A DNA stretch of 60,821 bases from Bacteroidaceae bacterium (GTDB lineage Bacteria > Bacteroidota > Bacteroidia > Bacteroidales > Bacteroidaceae): NCBI GenBank assembly GCA_017551925.1, contig JAFZKA010000003.1, forward strand, positions 1-60,821, read 5' to 3'. Made by a program: the position numbers and the translations under genes. The notes beneath the pieces are model-generated. The model was not told the origin of the DNA. It ran no database searches and saw only the letters and a program-made list of their open reading frames with translations. Below, piece after piece: positions 35,557 through 45,081 of the stretch (the stretch's first letter is position 1; every line of letters starts with the position of its first letter).

Positions 35557-36705
35557 ATGAAAAAATCAAGTTTTATTGCTCTGGTGGCAGGTATGCTTGC
35601 ATTGACAGCCTGTTCACAGAAGGAGGCTCCGGTTCTCAACAGGGCCGACTTTCAGATGGAGTTTACAGGAAAGCAGACTGACCTGTACAAACTGACAAAC
35701 GCCAACGGCTGCGAGGTTTGGGTAACCAACTTCGGCGCACGTATCGTTGCAATCATGGTTCCTGACAAGAACGGAAAGATGCAGGATGCAGTCATCGGTT
35801 TCGGTAACATCAAGGACTACACCACACTGGCCAGTGACTTTGGCTCAACAGTAGGCCGTTATGCAAACCGTATCAACCAGGGGCAGATTACCCTTGACGG
35901 CGTTACATATCAGTTGCCGCAGAACAACTTCGGTCACTGCCTGCACGGAGGTTGCGACATTACCATTCCTCTGGGTTGGCAGAACCTTGTATGGGATGTA
36001 AAGGAGGTAAAGAACAACTCAATTACCCTGGTTATGAACTCAGCCGACGGTGAGGCCGGATTCCCGGGCAACGTTGTAGCCACTGCAACCTATACACTCA
36101 ATGACAAGAACGCCATTGACATTGTATGGAAGGCTACCACAGACAAGAAGACCGTTGTCAACATGACCAACCACAGTTACTTCAACCTGAACGGTGACCA
36201 CTCAATTCCTGTCACCAACCACATTCTTACTCTGAATGCTGACAATTTCACTCCCTGCGATGACACATACATGACCACAGGCGAGATTCTTCCTGTTGCA
36301 GGCACTCCTATGGATTTCACCAAGGGCAAGGCCATCGGCAAGGAGATCAACAACTATAGTTACGTACAACTCAAGAACGGTAACGGTTATGACCACAACT
36401 GGGTGCTGAACACCAAGTGTGATGATACCAAGTGCGCCGCCAAACTCTACAGCCCCATCACCGGTATCTACGTTGAGGTTTACACCAACGAGCCGGGTAT
36501 CCAGTTCTATTCAGGTAACTTCCTGGACGGTTCAGGCATTGACAAGCAGGGCAACAAGATGGAGCAGCGTACAGGCTGCTGCCTGGAGACGCAGAAGTTC
36601 CCCGACAGCCCCAACAAGTCAAATCTGCCCGGCTGGTACAGCGCAGAACTTGTTCCCGGTCAGGAGTACTACAGCCACTGCATCTACCAGTTTGGCGTAG
36701 AATAA
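35557..36705 (+). CDS. Aldose 1-epimerase, lipoprotein
   Basis: This 382-aa mutarotase has a lipoprotein signal peptide (ALTACS, lipidated C19), so it acts in the periplasm or at the cell surface. The family motifs are GRYANRINQGQ, LHGGCD, TNHSYFNLNG and the Glu in LETQKFPDSPN. It probably equilibrates sugar anomers before import by the symporter encoded next. About half of its core matches the epimerases at 33278 and 42652. Confidence 0.9.
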   Translation: MKKSSFIALVAGMLALTACSQKEAPVLNRADFQMEFTGKQTDLYKLTNANGCEVWVTNFGARIVAIMVPDKNGKMQDAVIGFGNIKDYTTLASDFGSTVGRYANRINQGQITLDGVTYQLPQNNFGHCLHGGCDITIPLGWQNLVWDVKEVKNNSITLVMNSADGEAGFPGNVVATATYTLNDKNAIDIVWKATTDKKTVVNMTNHSYFNLNGDHSIPVTNHILTLNADNFTPCDDTYMTTGEILPVAGTPMDFTKGKAIGKEINNYSYVQLKNGNGYDHNWVLNTKCDDTKCAAKLYSPITGIYVEVYTNEPGIQFYSGNFLDGSGIDKQGNKMEQRTGCCLETQKFPDSPNKSNLPGWYSAELVPGQEYYSHCIYQFGVE

Positions 36706-36737
36706 TCACGAATTTCTAATTACAAACAAATAACCAA

Positions 36738-38663
36738 ATGAACAACAGTATTATTGAAGCATTGTCAAATAACGGTTTCAAGCCTATTGACTATGTTGTA
36801 TTCGTTGCCTATCTGGCAATCCTTATTTTCTTGGGTTTCTTCCTTTCACGCAGTAAAGACGGTAAAGAAAAAGATTCAAAAGACTACTTCCTGGCAGGTA
36901 ATACCCTGACATGGTGGGCAGTAGGTGCATCACTGATTGCAGCAAACATCAGTGCCGAGCAGTTCATCGGTATGTCAGGTACCGCATTCGCATCAGGTAT
37001 CGCAATTGCCGCATATGAACTTATGGCTGCAGCCACCCTGCTGGTTGTAGGTAAGTTCCTGCTCCCCGTGATGATTGAGAAAAAGATTTTCACCATTCCG
37101 CAGTTCCTTCGTGACCGTTACAACCCGGGCACAGGTCTGGCATTCTCAATCTTCTGGCTTTTCCTGTATGTATTCATCAACCTGACATCAGTTGCATGGC
37201 TGGGTGCTCTGGCCATCAAGCAGATTCTGGGTCTGCCCAAGGTTCCGGGCATGTTCCTGGGTATGGAGGTTGATATGACTCTGCTGGTTATCATCCTGGT
37301 TCTTTACCTGATTGCCGGTATCTATTCAATCTACGGCGGTCTGTCATCAGTTGCATGGACCGATGTTATGCAGGTTACCTTCCTGGTAGGCGGCGGTCTT
37401 ATCACTGCTTATGCCGCTCTGGTGGTTATCGCAAAGGATCTGGGTCTTGAGGGTGGCGCTTTTGCAGCACTTGGAGAGGTTTACCAGAAACTGACATCGA
37501 CAGCGGGAGACTCGCACTTCAACCTGGTTGTGAACCAGGCCAAGACTCCCGATGCATACTTTGACATTCCGGGTATCGCCGTTATCGTAGGTGCCCTGTG
37601 GCTGACCAACCTGGGTTACTGGGGTTTCAACCAGTACATCATCCAGAAGGGTCTTGCAGCCAAGAGCCTGAGCGAGGCCAAGAAGGGTATGGTATTTGCC
37701 GCATTCCTCAAGATTCTGATCCCGTTCATCGTCTGCATCCCCGGTGTATGCGCATTCTACATCATGAAGGAGCAGCCTGAACTGTTCTCAAAACTGGCCG
37801 GCAGCATTGAGCGTTCTGACGATGCTTATCCTTTCCTGATCCGCAACTTTACTCCGGTATTCGTAAAGGGTCTGTCATTCGCCGCCCTGTCAGCAGCCGT
37901 TATCTCATCACTGGCTTCAATGTTCAACTCAACATCAACCATCTTTACGATGGATATCTACAAGCAGTACTTCAAGAAGGATGCAAGTGAGAAGCGTCTT
38001 GTGAACGTAGGCCGTATCACATCAGTTTGCGCTCTTATCATTGCTCTGATTGCCGTTTATCCTATCATGGGTGGTGCTGACCAGGCATTCCAGATCATTC
38101 AGGAGTATTCAGGATTCGTATATCCGGGCGTTGTAGTAATCTTTGGTCTGGGTCTGCTCTGGAAGCGTGCTTCTGGTCCCGCAGCCGTTGTTACCGCCAT
38201 CGGTACATTCGCATTCTCAATCCTGTTCAAGATTATCATGCCTAACACTCCGTTCATGCTCCGCATGGGTTATGTATTCCTGGTACTGGTTGCCATATTC
38301 ATACCTATGTCACTCTACAACAAGAAGAACGCTGTTGAGGCCGATAAACTTGACCAGCACACCATTGACGCTCAGATGAAGTGGTCAACAATCCTCTTCA
38401 CAATAGCCGCTATCTGCCTGGTATTTGCCGTTTACGGCGTTATTGATCCGGTTCTGCGCGGTTGGGGCTTTGAGGCTATGTTCTTCCTGACAGCCATCCT
38501 TGCCGTTCTTGGTATTTACCTGCGTTCAAATGCCAAGGATAAAGTTCAGGATGCCAAGGCCGTTGGTATTGACCTGGAACTCTTCCGCACCGACAGGACA
38601 TTCAATCTGGGTGCACTGGGAGTTATCGTGATTCTGGTTATCCTTTATGTAAGTCTCTGGTAA
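36738..38663 (+). CDS. Sodium/solute symporter (SSS family), sugar type
   Basis: This 641-aa inner-membrane protein has about 14 hydrophobic segments. The N-terminal [30 protein letters not shown] is the SGLT-like sugar-symporter signature, and [19 protein letters not shown] is the conserved helix-9 region. The neighbours suggest galactose or arabinose as substrate with Na+ coupling. Bacteroides arabinose loci carry an AraP transporter of this family, which makes arabinose likely. It is 1 bp from araD, so the two are tightly linked. Confidence 0.88.
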   Translation: MNNSIIEALSNNGFKPIDYVVFVAYLAILIFLGFFLSRSKDGKEKDSKDYFLAGNTLTWWAVGASLIAANISAEQFIGMSGTAFASGIAIAAYELMAAATLLVVGKFLLPVMIEKKIFTIPQFLRDRYNPGTGLAFSIFWLFLYVFINLTSVAWLGALAIKQILGLPKVPGMFLGMEVDMTLLVIILVLYLIAGIYSIYGGLSSVAWTDVMQVTFLVGGGLITAYAALVVIAKDLGLEGGAFAALGEVYQKLTSTAGDSHFNLVVNQAKTPDAYFDIPGIAVIVGALWLTNLGYWGFNQYIIQKGLAAKSLSEAKKGMVFAAFLKILIPFIVCIPGVCAFYIMKEQPELFSKLAGSIERSDDAYPFLIRNFTPVFVKGLSFAALSAAVISSLASMFNSTSTIFTMDIYKQYFKKDASEKRLVNVGRITSVCALIIALIAVYPIMGGADQAFQIIQEYSGFVYPGVVVIFGLGLLWKRASGPAAVVTAIGTFAFSILFKIIMPNTPFMLRMGYVFLVLVAIFIPMSLYNKKNAVEADKLDQHTIDAQMKWSTILFTIAAICLVFAVYGVIDPVLRGWGFEAMFFLTAILAVLGIYLRSNAKDKVQDAKAVGIDLELFRTDRTFNLGALGVIVILVILYVSLW

Positions 38664-38664
38664 T

Positions 38665-39369
38665 ATGCTTGAGGAACTTAAAGAAAAGGTATTCAAGGCT
38701 AACCTTGACCTTGTAAAGCAAGGTCTGGTGATATTCACCTGGGGTAACGTTTCGGGCATAGACCGCGAAAAGGGACTTGTTGTCATCAAGCCCAGCGGCG
38801 TGAGTTATGACGAGATGAAGGCCAGTGATATGGTTGTTGTCTCCCTCGAGACCGGTAAGGTCGTTGAGGGAGACCTCAATCCTTCATCGGACACCCCCAC
38901 TCACCTGGTGCTCTACAGGAATTTCCCCAACATACAGGGCGTGGTTCACACCCACTCCACCTACGCTACCGCCTTTGCTCAGGCAGGCCGTGACATTCCG
39001 AACATAGGAACCACACACGCTGACTATTTCTACAAGGATATTCCCTGTACGCGTGACATGACTGAGGCCGAGGTTAAGGGACAGTATGAGTTGGAGACCG
39101 GCAATGTGATTGTGGATGAGATTCTCAATATCCGCAAGATCAACCCTGACCACACTCCTGCCGTTCTGGTCAAGAACCATGGTCCGTTCTCATGGGGAAC
39201 ATCGCCCGACAATGCGGTGTATAACGCCAAGGTGATGGAGCAGTGCGCCAAGATGGCGTTCGTGGCTTTCTCAGTGAACCCTGACCTTACAATGAATCCG
39301 CTTCTTATTGAGAAGCACTATAGCCGTAAGCATGGACCAAATGCCTATTACGGCCAGAAAAAGAAATAA
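38665..39369 (+). CDS. araD: L-ribulose-5-phosphate 4-epimerase
   Basis: This 234-aa class II aldolase-type enzyme turns L-ribulose-5-P into D-xylulose-5-P. The Zn ligands are H95 and H97 (VVHTHSTYA) and H172 (KNHGPF). [10 protein letters not shown] and SSDTPTHL, which bind phosphate, are present. Length and motifs fit AraD and not fuculose aldolase, and the context (araA and a kinase) confirms it. Confidence 0.94.
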   Translation: MLEELKEKVFKANLDLVKQGLVIFTWGNVSGIDREKGLVVIKPSGVSYDEMKASDMVVVSLETGKVVEGDLNPSSDTPTHLVLYRNFPNIQGVVHTHSTYATAFAQAGRDIPNIGTTHADYFYKDIPCTRDMTEAEVKGQYELETGNVIVDEILNIRKINPDHTPAVLVKNHGPFSWGTSPDNAVYNAKVMEQCAKMAFVAFSVNPDLTMNPLLIEKHYSRKHGPNAYYGQKKK

Positions 39370-39390
39370 TCCACTTTAAAACTAAAGATT

Positions 39391-40923
39391 ATGTTTGAAA
39401 ACAATGAGATATGGTGGGTGACAGGAGCCCAGTTACTTTACGGAGGTGACGCTGTAGTAGCAGTTGACGGTCACTCAAAAGAGATGGTTGAAGGTCTGAA
39501 CAAGAGCGGCAACATCCCCGTTAAGATTGTTTATAAAGGTACTGCCAACAGCAGCAAGGAGGTTGAGGCTGTTATGAAGGCCGCCAACAATGACGAGAAG
39601 TGCATAGGTATCATTACCTGGATGCACACCTTCAGCCCCGCCAAGATGTGGATCAAGGGCCTGCAGGCTCTTGAGAAACCTCTGCTCCATTTCCACACCC
39701 AGTACAATACTGAAATTCCCTGGAGTTCAATCGATATGGACTTTATGAACCTGAACCAGAGCGCCCACGGCGACATCGAATTCGGTCATATCTGCACCCG
39801 TATGCGTGTAGCCCGCAAGGTTGTTGTAGGTCACTGGAAGAGCGTAGAGGCTCAGAAACAGATTGCAGTTTGGGCTCGCGCCGCTGCCGGCCGTGCCGAT
39901 GCACACAACGTACGCTGCCTTATGTTCGGTATGAACATGAACAACGTAGCCGTTACTGACGGTGACCGCGTTGAGTTTGAGCAGCGCATGGGTTACCATG
40001 TTGACTACTACCCCGTATCATCACTCATGGACTACTTCAAGAAGGTAACTGACGCCGAGGCTGACGCCCTTGTTGAGGAGTACAAGAAACTCTACACCAT
40101 CAAGATTGATGAGAGCGGTGAAAAGGTATATTGGGAGAAGGTAAAGAACTCTGCAAAGGCTGAGATTGCTCTGCGCCGCGTACTCAAGGATACTAACGCT
40201 ACCGCTTTCACCACAAACTTTGATGACCTGGGTGATGCAGATATCGATGCTCCTGATTTCTGCGGATTCGATCAGATTCCGGGCCTTGCATCACAGCGTC
40301 TTATGCAGGAGGGTTACGGTTTCGGCGCCGAGGGTGACTGGAAGACAGCCTGCCTGTACCGCACACTCTGGGTTATGAACCAGGGCATGCCCAAGGGTTG
40401 CTCATTCCTTGAGGACTACACCCTGAACTTTGCCGCTGACTGCACATCAAGCCTGCAGAGCCACATGCTGGAGATCTGCCCGCTCATCGCTACCGAGAAG
40501 CCCAAGTTGGAGGTTCATTTCCTTGGCATAGGTATCCGCAAGCAGCAGACCGCCCGTCTGGTGTTCACATCAAAGACCGGCCGTGGTATCAAGGCTACCG
40601 TTGTTGACCTTGGCAACCGCTTCCGTCTGATTACCAGCGAGGTTGAGTGCATCGAGCCCAAACCAATGCCCAAACTGCCGGTTGCATCGGCCCTGTGGGT
40701 TCCGCAGCCTTCATTTGAGATTGGCGCAGGCGCATGGATACTGGCAGGTGGTACACACCACAGTGCATTCTCATATGATATCACTGCCGAGTACTGGGAG
40801 GACTTTGCCGAGATGTGCGATATTGAGTACATTGCTATTGACAAGAACACCACCATCAGCAGTTTCAAGCAGCAACTCCGCAACAACGAGGTTTATTTCA
40901 TGCTCAATAAAGCCCTGAAGTAA
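39391..40923 (+). CDS. araA: L-arabinose isomerase
   Basis: This 510-aa enzyme converts L-arabinose to L-ribulose. N-terminal ENNEIWWVTGAQLLYG, the WMHTFSPAKMWI segment, GYGFGAEGDWKTA (with a metal Glu), FLEDYTLNF, SLQSHMLEICP and the C-terminal GGTHHSAFS (metal His) are all hallmarks. The length is normal. It is followed after one base by the kinase gene, so AraA and the kinase are coupled. Confidence 0.96.
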   Translation: MFENNEIWWVTGAQLLYGGDAVVAVDGHSKEMVEGLNKSGNIPVKIVYKGTANSSKEVEAVMKAANNDEKCIGIITWMHTFSPAKMWIKGLQALEKPLLHFHTQYNTEIPWSSIDMDFMNLNQSAHGDIEFGHICTRMRVARKVVVGHWKSVEAQKQIAVWARAAAGRADAHNVRCLMFGMNMNNVAVTDGDRVEFEQRMGYHVDYYPVSSLMDYFKKVTDAEADALVEEYKKLYTIKIDESGEKVYWEKVKNSAKAEIALRRVLKDTNATAFTTNFDDLGDADIDAPDFCGFDQIPGLASQRLMQEGYGFGAEGDWKTACLYRTLWVMNQGMPKGCSFLEDYTLNFAADCTSSLQSHMLEICPLIATEKPKLEVHFLGIGIRKQQTARLVFTSKTGRGIKATVVDLGNRFRLITSEVECIEPKPMPKLPVASALWVPQPSFEIGAGAWILAGGTHHSAFSYDITAEYWEDFAEMCDIEYIAIDKNTTISSFKQQLRNNEVYFMLNKALK

Positions 40924-40924
40924 T

Positions 40925-42523
40925 ATGGCATACGATCCCAAATCAGTTATAGAAAAAGGACAGGCCATTCTCGGTATAGAGTTTGGTTCAACACGCATCA
41001 AGGCTGTGCTCATAGACCCTGAATACAAGCCGATTGCCCAGGGTAGTCATACCTGGGAGAATCAACTGGTAAACGGCCTGTGGACATACAGCGTTGAGAG
41101 CATCTGGTTCGGACTGCAGGACTGCTACGCTGACCTGCGCAAGAACGTGCTCAAGCAGTACGAGGTTGAGATTGAGAATCTGGCTGCAATAGGTATAAGT
41201 GCCATGATGCACGGATACATGCCTTTTGACAAGCACGGTGACATTCTGGTGCCTTTCCGCACATGGCGTAACACCAACACCGGCAAGGCAGCAGCTGAGC
41301 TGTCAGAGCTGTTTGTGTTCAACGTGCCTCTGCGCTGGAGCATATCACACCTGTATCAGGCTATTCTTGATAATGAGCCGCACGTTAAGGATATTGATTT
41401 CCTGACCACTCTGGCAGGATTCATCCACTGGCAACTCACCGGCAAGAGAGTGCTTGGCGTAGGTGATGCATCGGGTATGATTCCCGTTGATCCCGCAACC
41501 AAGACCTACAACGCCACAATGGTTGACAAGTTTGACAAACTGATTGCCACCAAGGGTTATCCCTGGAAACTGCTTGACATTCTGCCCAAGTCACTTGACG
41601 CAGGTCAGGATGCAGGTGTGCTGACCGAGGCTGGCGCACGCAAACTGGATATCACCGGTCACTTGAAACCCGGTGCTCCCATCTGTCCTCCTGAGGGCGA
41701 TGCAGGCACAGGCATGGTTGCTACAAACGCTGTACGTCCGCGCACAGGTAACGTATCGGCCGGTACATCATCATTCTCAATGATTGTGCTTGAGAAAGAC
41801 CTCAAGAAACCGCATGATGTAATCGATATTGTGACTACACCTGACGGCAGCCCCGTGGCTATGGTTCACTGCAACAACTGCACCAGTGACCTGAATGCAT
41901 GGGTTAACCTGTTCAAGGAGTTTGAGGAGATTATGGGTATTCCTGTTGATATGGGACAACTCTTTACCAACCTGTTCAACGTGGCACTCAAGGGTAATCC
42001 TGACTGCGGCGGTATTATGAGTTACAACTATGTATCAGGTGAGCCTGTTACCGGTTTTGCCGACGGACGCCCGTTGTTTGTACGCTCAGCCAATGACAAG
42101 TTCAACCTGGCTAACTTTATGCGCGCTATAATAAGCGGTGCAATAGGTGTGCTCAAGGTTGGTAACGACATTCTGTTCAATGAGGAGAAGATCAAAGTTG
42201 ACCGTATTACCGGTCACGGCGGTCTGTTCACTACTCCCGGCGTAGGCCAGCGCATACTGGGTGCAGCCCTGAACTCACCTATCTCCTGCATGAAGACTGC
42301 AGGCGAAGGCGGTCCCTGGGGTATGGCTATCCTGGCATCTTACCTTATCAACAACAAGAAGAACCAGTCATTGGCTGAGTTCCTTGATGATCAGGTATTT
42401 GCCGGCGATACAGGTACATCGGTTGCTCCTACTCCTGAGGATGTGGCTGGATTCAATGCCTACATTGAGAACTACAAGCAGTGTCTGCCTATTGAGGAGG
42501 CTGCTGTCAAGTTCAAGAAGTAA
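40925..42523 (+). CDS. araB: FGGY-family sugar kinase, probable L-ribulokinase
   Basis: This 532-aa kinase has the N-terminal ATPase motif LGIEFGSTRIKAVLID, MMHGYMPFDKHG, the phosphate-binding GNVSAGTSSFSM and the C-terminal TGHGGLF region. By family it resembles xylulokinases, but it belongs to the Bacteroides-type kinases encoded in arabinose loci. Its place directly after araD-araA argues for L-ribulose as substrate; the name araB rests on that context. A palindromic insert follows its stop codon. Confidence 0.82.
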   Translation: MAYDPKSVIEKGQAILGIEFGSTRIKAVLIDPEYKPIAQGSHTWENQLVNGLWTYSVESIWFGLQDCYADLRKNVLKQYEVEIENLAAIGISAMMHGYMPFDKHGDILVPFRTWRNTNTGKAAAELSELFVFNVPLRWSISHLYQAILDNEPHVKDIDFLTTLAGFIHWQLTGKRVLGVGDASGMIPVDPATKTYNATMVDKFDKLIATKGYPWKLLDILPKSLDAGQDAGVLTEAGARKLDITGHLKPGAPICPPEGDAGTGMVATNAVRPRTGNVSAGTSSFSMIVLEKDLKKPHDVIDIVTTPDGSPVAMVHCNNCTSDLNAWVNLFKEFEEIMGIPVDMGQLFTNLFNVALKGNPDCGGIMSYNYVSGEPVTGFADGRPLFVRSANDKFNLANFMRAIISGAIGVLKVGNDILFNEEKIKVDRITGHGGLFTTPGVGQRILGAALNSPISCMKTAGEGGPWGMAILASYLINNKKNQSLAEFLDDQVFAGDTGTSVAPTPEDVAGFNAYIENYKQCLPIEEAAVKFKK

Positions 42524-42537
42524 AATATCACGCAGAA

Positions 42538-42624
42538 ATCACAGAAACCACAGAAAGGTCGGCCTTCGGCCTCAAAATTTTTCTAAGATTTTGAGCGAAG
42601 CGACCTATTTGTGGATTCGTGGTC
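42538..42624. repeat. Palindromic intergenic element between araB and galM
   Basis: The arms pair in blocks over about 85 bp: CACAGAAACCACAGAAAGG with CCTATTTGTGGATTCGTGG, and CCTCAAAAT with ATTTTGAG, around a short TTTTTCTAAG centre. It can fold into a long imperfect hairpin. The CACAGAAACCACAGAA phrase recurs in intergenic repeats of other bacteria as far as I recall. Confidence 0.65.
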
Positions 42625-42651
42625 AATAAAATGTCCTAATTACACTAACTA

Positions 42652-43797
42652 ATGGAAAATATGAAGAAAGTTTCTTTTAAACTGTTTGCACTGGCCGCAG
42701 CAATGGTTTGCTGTATGCCTGCTCTGGCTGCAAAGCCCAAGTTCCCGCTTCTGCCAAGCGCCCCTTATGATACCATTATTGATGGTCAGAAAGTAGCCCT
42801 TTATACTATTAAAAAAGGTAAGGTCGCTGCACAGATTATCAACTATGGCGGATTCGTGGTAGGTCTCTACTCACCCGATAAGAACGGTGAATACGCCAAC
42901 CTGGTCAACCACTATGATGATATCCATCAGTACATGCGTTACAACATGGGTATGATTGGCCCGGCTCTGGGTCGTTATGCCAACCGTATAGCAAACGGCA
43001 AGTTCACTCTTGACGGTGTTGAGTACAACATTACCAAGAACAGCGGCCAGCACACTCTGCACGGCGGCGCCAAGGGTTTTGACCACACCGCTTGGAAGGT
43101 TGTAAAGGCCAAGAAGAACAAACTGGTTCTCTCTTGTGTTCTGCCCGATGGTCTTGACGGTTTCCCCGGCACTCTCACAACTATTCTGACCTACTCCATT
43201 ACCAAGGACGGCGGTCTGCAGATAAGTTATGAGGCTACTACCGATAAGGCTACTGTTGTCAACCTGTCTAACCACACCTATTTCAACCTGGATGGTGCAG
43301 GCAACGGTGACATCATGGATCATGAGCTGATGATCAATGCCGGTTTCATTACCGAGACTGACCGCAGCAACATCCCTACAGGTGACTTTGGTATTGTTGA
43401 CGGCACTCCTTATGATTTCCAGAAACCCGTACGCATTGGTGACCGTCAGTACTCACCCCAGCCCGCACAGAGCGGTGCACGCGGTGGATTCGGCGGCTTT
43501 GGCGGACAGGTTCCTGAGGGTATGGTTCGCAGTTATGACAACAACTTCTGCCTGATTCATAATGAGCAGGGCAAGGTTGAGATGGTTGCATCACTCTACT
43601 CACCCAAGTCTGGCCGTTACATGGAGGTTTGGAACAACCATCCGGGACTTCAGGTCTTTACCGGTGCACGCACCGCTATCGCCCTTGAGTCACAGATGTA
43701 TCCTGACTCACCCAATCATGACTTCTTCCCCAGCACCACACTGCGTCCCGGTGAGAAGTATCAGCACACTGTAATCTACAAGCTCTCAGTAAAATGA
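42652..43797 (+). CDS. Aldose 1-epimerase, exported
   Basis: This 381-aa mutarotase has a cleavable signal peptide (MENMKKVSFKLFALAAA... ending PALAAK; MKKVSF at 42661 is an alternative start). It carries GRYANRIANGKF, LHGGAKGFDH, SNHTYFNLDG and LESQMYPDSPN. A Gly-rich insertion (GARGGFGGFGGQ, about residues 280-291) is absent from the other two epimerases here. It is the third epimerase of the locus and is separated from araB by a palindromic element, so its expression may differ. Confidence 0.9.
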   Translation: MENMKKVSFKLFALAAAMVCCMPALAAKPKFPLLPSAPYDTIIDGQKVALYTIKKGKVAAQIINYGGFVVGLYSPDKNGEYANLVNHYDDIHQYMRYNMGMIGPALGRYANRIANGKFTLDGVEYNITKNSGQHTLHGGAKGFDHTAWKVVKAKKNKLVLSCVLPDGLDGFPGTLTTILTYSITKDGGLQISYEATTDKATVVNLSNHTYFNLDGAGNGDIMDHELMINAGFITETDRSNIPTGDFGIVDGTPYDFQKPVRIGDRQYSPQPAQSGARGGFGGFGGQVPEGMVRSYDNNFCLIHNEQGKVEMVASLYSPKSGRYMEVWNNHPGLQVFTGARTAIALESQMYPDSPNHDFFPSTTLRPGEKYQHTVIYKLSVK

Positions 43798-43824
43798 TAC
43801 AAAAGGGGACGGTTCTGTTTTGTA
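43798..43824. repeat. REP-like palindrome after the third epimerase
   Basis: TACAAAA (43798-43804) and TTTTGTA (43818-43824) enclose GGGGACGGTTCTG. The core resembles the arms of the 403-479 palindrome. Confidence 0.5.
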
Positions 43825-43836
43825 CCGTATATTAGC

Positions 43837-43872
43837 AAAAAAGCGTTCAGAAACAAATCTGGACGCTTTTTT
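43837..43872 (+). terminator. Terminator of the sugar operon
   Basis: The stem AAAAAAGCGT (43837-43846) with ACGCTTTTTT (43863-43872) is followed by TTAC. It lies 40 bp after the galM stop codon and works in both directions. Confidence 0.8.
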
Positions 43873-43875
43873 ACA

Positions 43876-43902
43876 TACAATTGGGGACAGTCCCCAATTG
43901 TA
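43876..43902. repeat. REP-like perfect palindrome, GGGGACAGTCCCC type
   Basis: 13-bp arms TACAATTGGGGAC and GTCCCCAATTGTA are separated by one base. Nearly the same sequence recurs at 48315-48340. There is no repeat-bounded gene. Confidence 0.75.
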
Positions 43903-43979
43903 AAAGCGAACTTGTTTGTATTTAATTCCTTTTATTTCAACTGTTTTATATACTTTTGCATCATAAGCATATAACAAAC

Positions 43980-44285
43980 ATGAGCAGCAAAGAGTGTTTA
44001 AGCAAATTCACCCCAAATCTATTTTGGGATGTTGACCCAGCGGATTTATCGATGGAAGAACATTCATGCTACATCATCCAACGTGTCATGGAACATGGCC
44101 AGATGAATGATTGGCGGCTCATCAATCACTACTATGGCATAGACAAGATCGTTGAGGAGTGCAAACAGATGCGTACTCTTGACCCTGTTTGTCTCTCATT
44201 TATTACTACCATATCACACACCAACCAAGAAGATTACCGATGCTATCACTTCAGACAGTCTTTCCCGACACCCTGGAACTCTTGA
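43980..44285 (+). CDS. DUF6922-like antitoxin-type protein
   Basis: This 101-aa protein starts MSSKECLSKFTPNLFWDVDP. The pattern FWDVDPADLSMEEHSCYIIQRVMEHG with later LRLINHYYG-like sequence fits the DUF6922 family that usually precedes AbiEii-type nucleotidyltransferase toxins, as here. It overlaps the toxin gene by 46 bp, so the two are translationally coupled. The reading frame extends 8 codons upstream, but that part is AT-rich leader. The gene is clearly lower in GC than the sugar genes, suggesting horizontal origin. Confidence 0.75.
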   Translation: MSSKECLSKFTPNLFWDVDPADLSMEEHSCYIIQRVMEHGQMNDWRLINHYYGIDKIVEECKQMRTLDPVCLSFITTISHTNQEDYRCYHFRQSFPTPWNS

Positions 44286-44866
44286 AATCCTTGATGAATC
44301 ACCCCCTACTCAATGAAATGAGATTGGTAGGAGGAACATCGCTTGCACTACAATATGGCCATCGACGCTCAGTTGATTTGGATTTCTTTGGTATTACAAC
44401 TGAAAATACCGATGAACTTAATGCTGCAATGCAACAGTGTACAAAAAAGGTAGTACAAGGAAACTGCTCAAAAAGCATCAAATCTTATTATTTGAATGAA
44501 GTTAAAGTTGATATAGTCAACTACAATTATAAATGGATAGATGAACCGGTAATAGAACAAGGTCTTAGACTGGCTTCACCAAAAGATATAGCCGCAATGA
44601 AAGTCAATGCCGTAATGGGACGAGGCACAAAAAAGGATTTTGTTGATGTATATTTTTTGCTTCAGCATTATTCATTTGACGAAATAATAAAATTCTACCT
44701 ACAGAAATATCCGGAGGGTTCAGAATATCGTGCGTTATTGAGCATGACCTATTTCAACGATGCCGACCCTCAACCTATGCCATTTATGTTCCAACCCATT
44801 GACTGGTCAAACATAAAGCAGGAAATACGCAATCAGGTTGATTCCTATAACAAAAGACATTTGTGA
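44240..44866 (+). CDS. AbiEii/AbiGii-type nucleotidyltransferase toxin
   Basis: This 208-aa protein has the nucleotidyltransferase motif GGTSLALQYG followed by DLDFF (residues 31-50, catalytic D46 and D48), and later ASPKDIAAMKVNAVMGRGTKKDFVDVYFLL, a conserved AbiEii region. Such enzymes transfer nucleotides to tRNA or other targets in type IV toxin-antitoxin and abortive-infection systems. The start at MLSLQTVFPD is chosen from family alignment by eye. It is AT-rich and ends before a strong terminator, so the pair is a self-contained module. Confidence 0.85.
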   Translation: MLSLQTVFPDTLELLKSLMNHPLLNEMRLVGGTSLALQYGHRRSVDLDFFGITTENTDELNAAMQQCTKKVVQGNCSKSIKSYYLNEVKVDIVNYNYKWIDEPVIEQGLRLASPKDIAAMKVNAVMGRGTKKDFVDVYFLLQHYSFDEIIKFYLQKYPEGSEYRALLSMTYFNDADPQPMPFMFQPIDWSNIKQEIRNQVDSYNKRHL

Positions 44867-44887
44867 CATGACAGGTGACAATAATAT

Positions 44888-44928
44888 AATAAAGGCCGGA
44901 CAGTATGAATAACTATCCGGCCTTTATT
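44888..44928. terminator. Terminator after the AbiEii toxin gene
   Basis: A perfect 13-bp stem AATAAAGGCCGGA / TCCGGCCTTTATT with a 15-base loop is found 22 bp after the stop codon. Confidence 0.85.
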
Positions 44929-45016
44929 TATAAAATGACACAGCGATTCCTTTGTGCTCTAAACAAAGCTTTCATACGGTCAGTAATTTTGGTTCCTGCA
45001 AATTTAATCAAATATA

Positions 45017-45060
45017 TTTGGTTCGTTCGTTTTAATACATTTACTTTGTAGCGCAAAGTA
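45017..45060 (+). promoter_or_regulatory. Promoter with overlapping operator for the wHTH/DUF4153 operon
   Basis: TTTG (45017-45020), 20 bp, TTACTTTG (45041-45048) forms a promoter. The -7 box is the left half of the inverted repeat TACTTTG-5 nt-CAAAGTA (45042-45060). A protein bound there would block RNA polymerase. The winged-helix regulator encoded second in the operon is the natural candidate. Confidence 0.6.
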
Positions 45061-45081
45061 CTTTTCGAGCACAAAACATAT

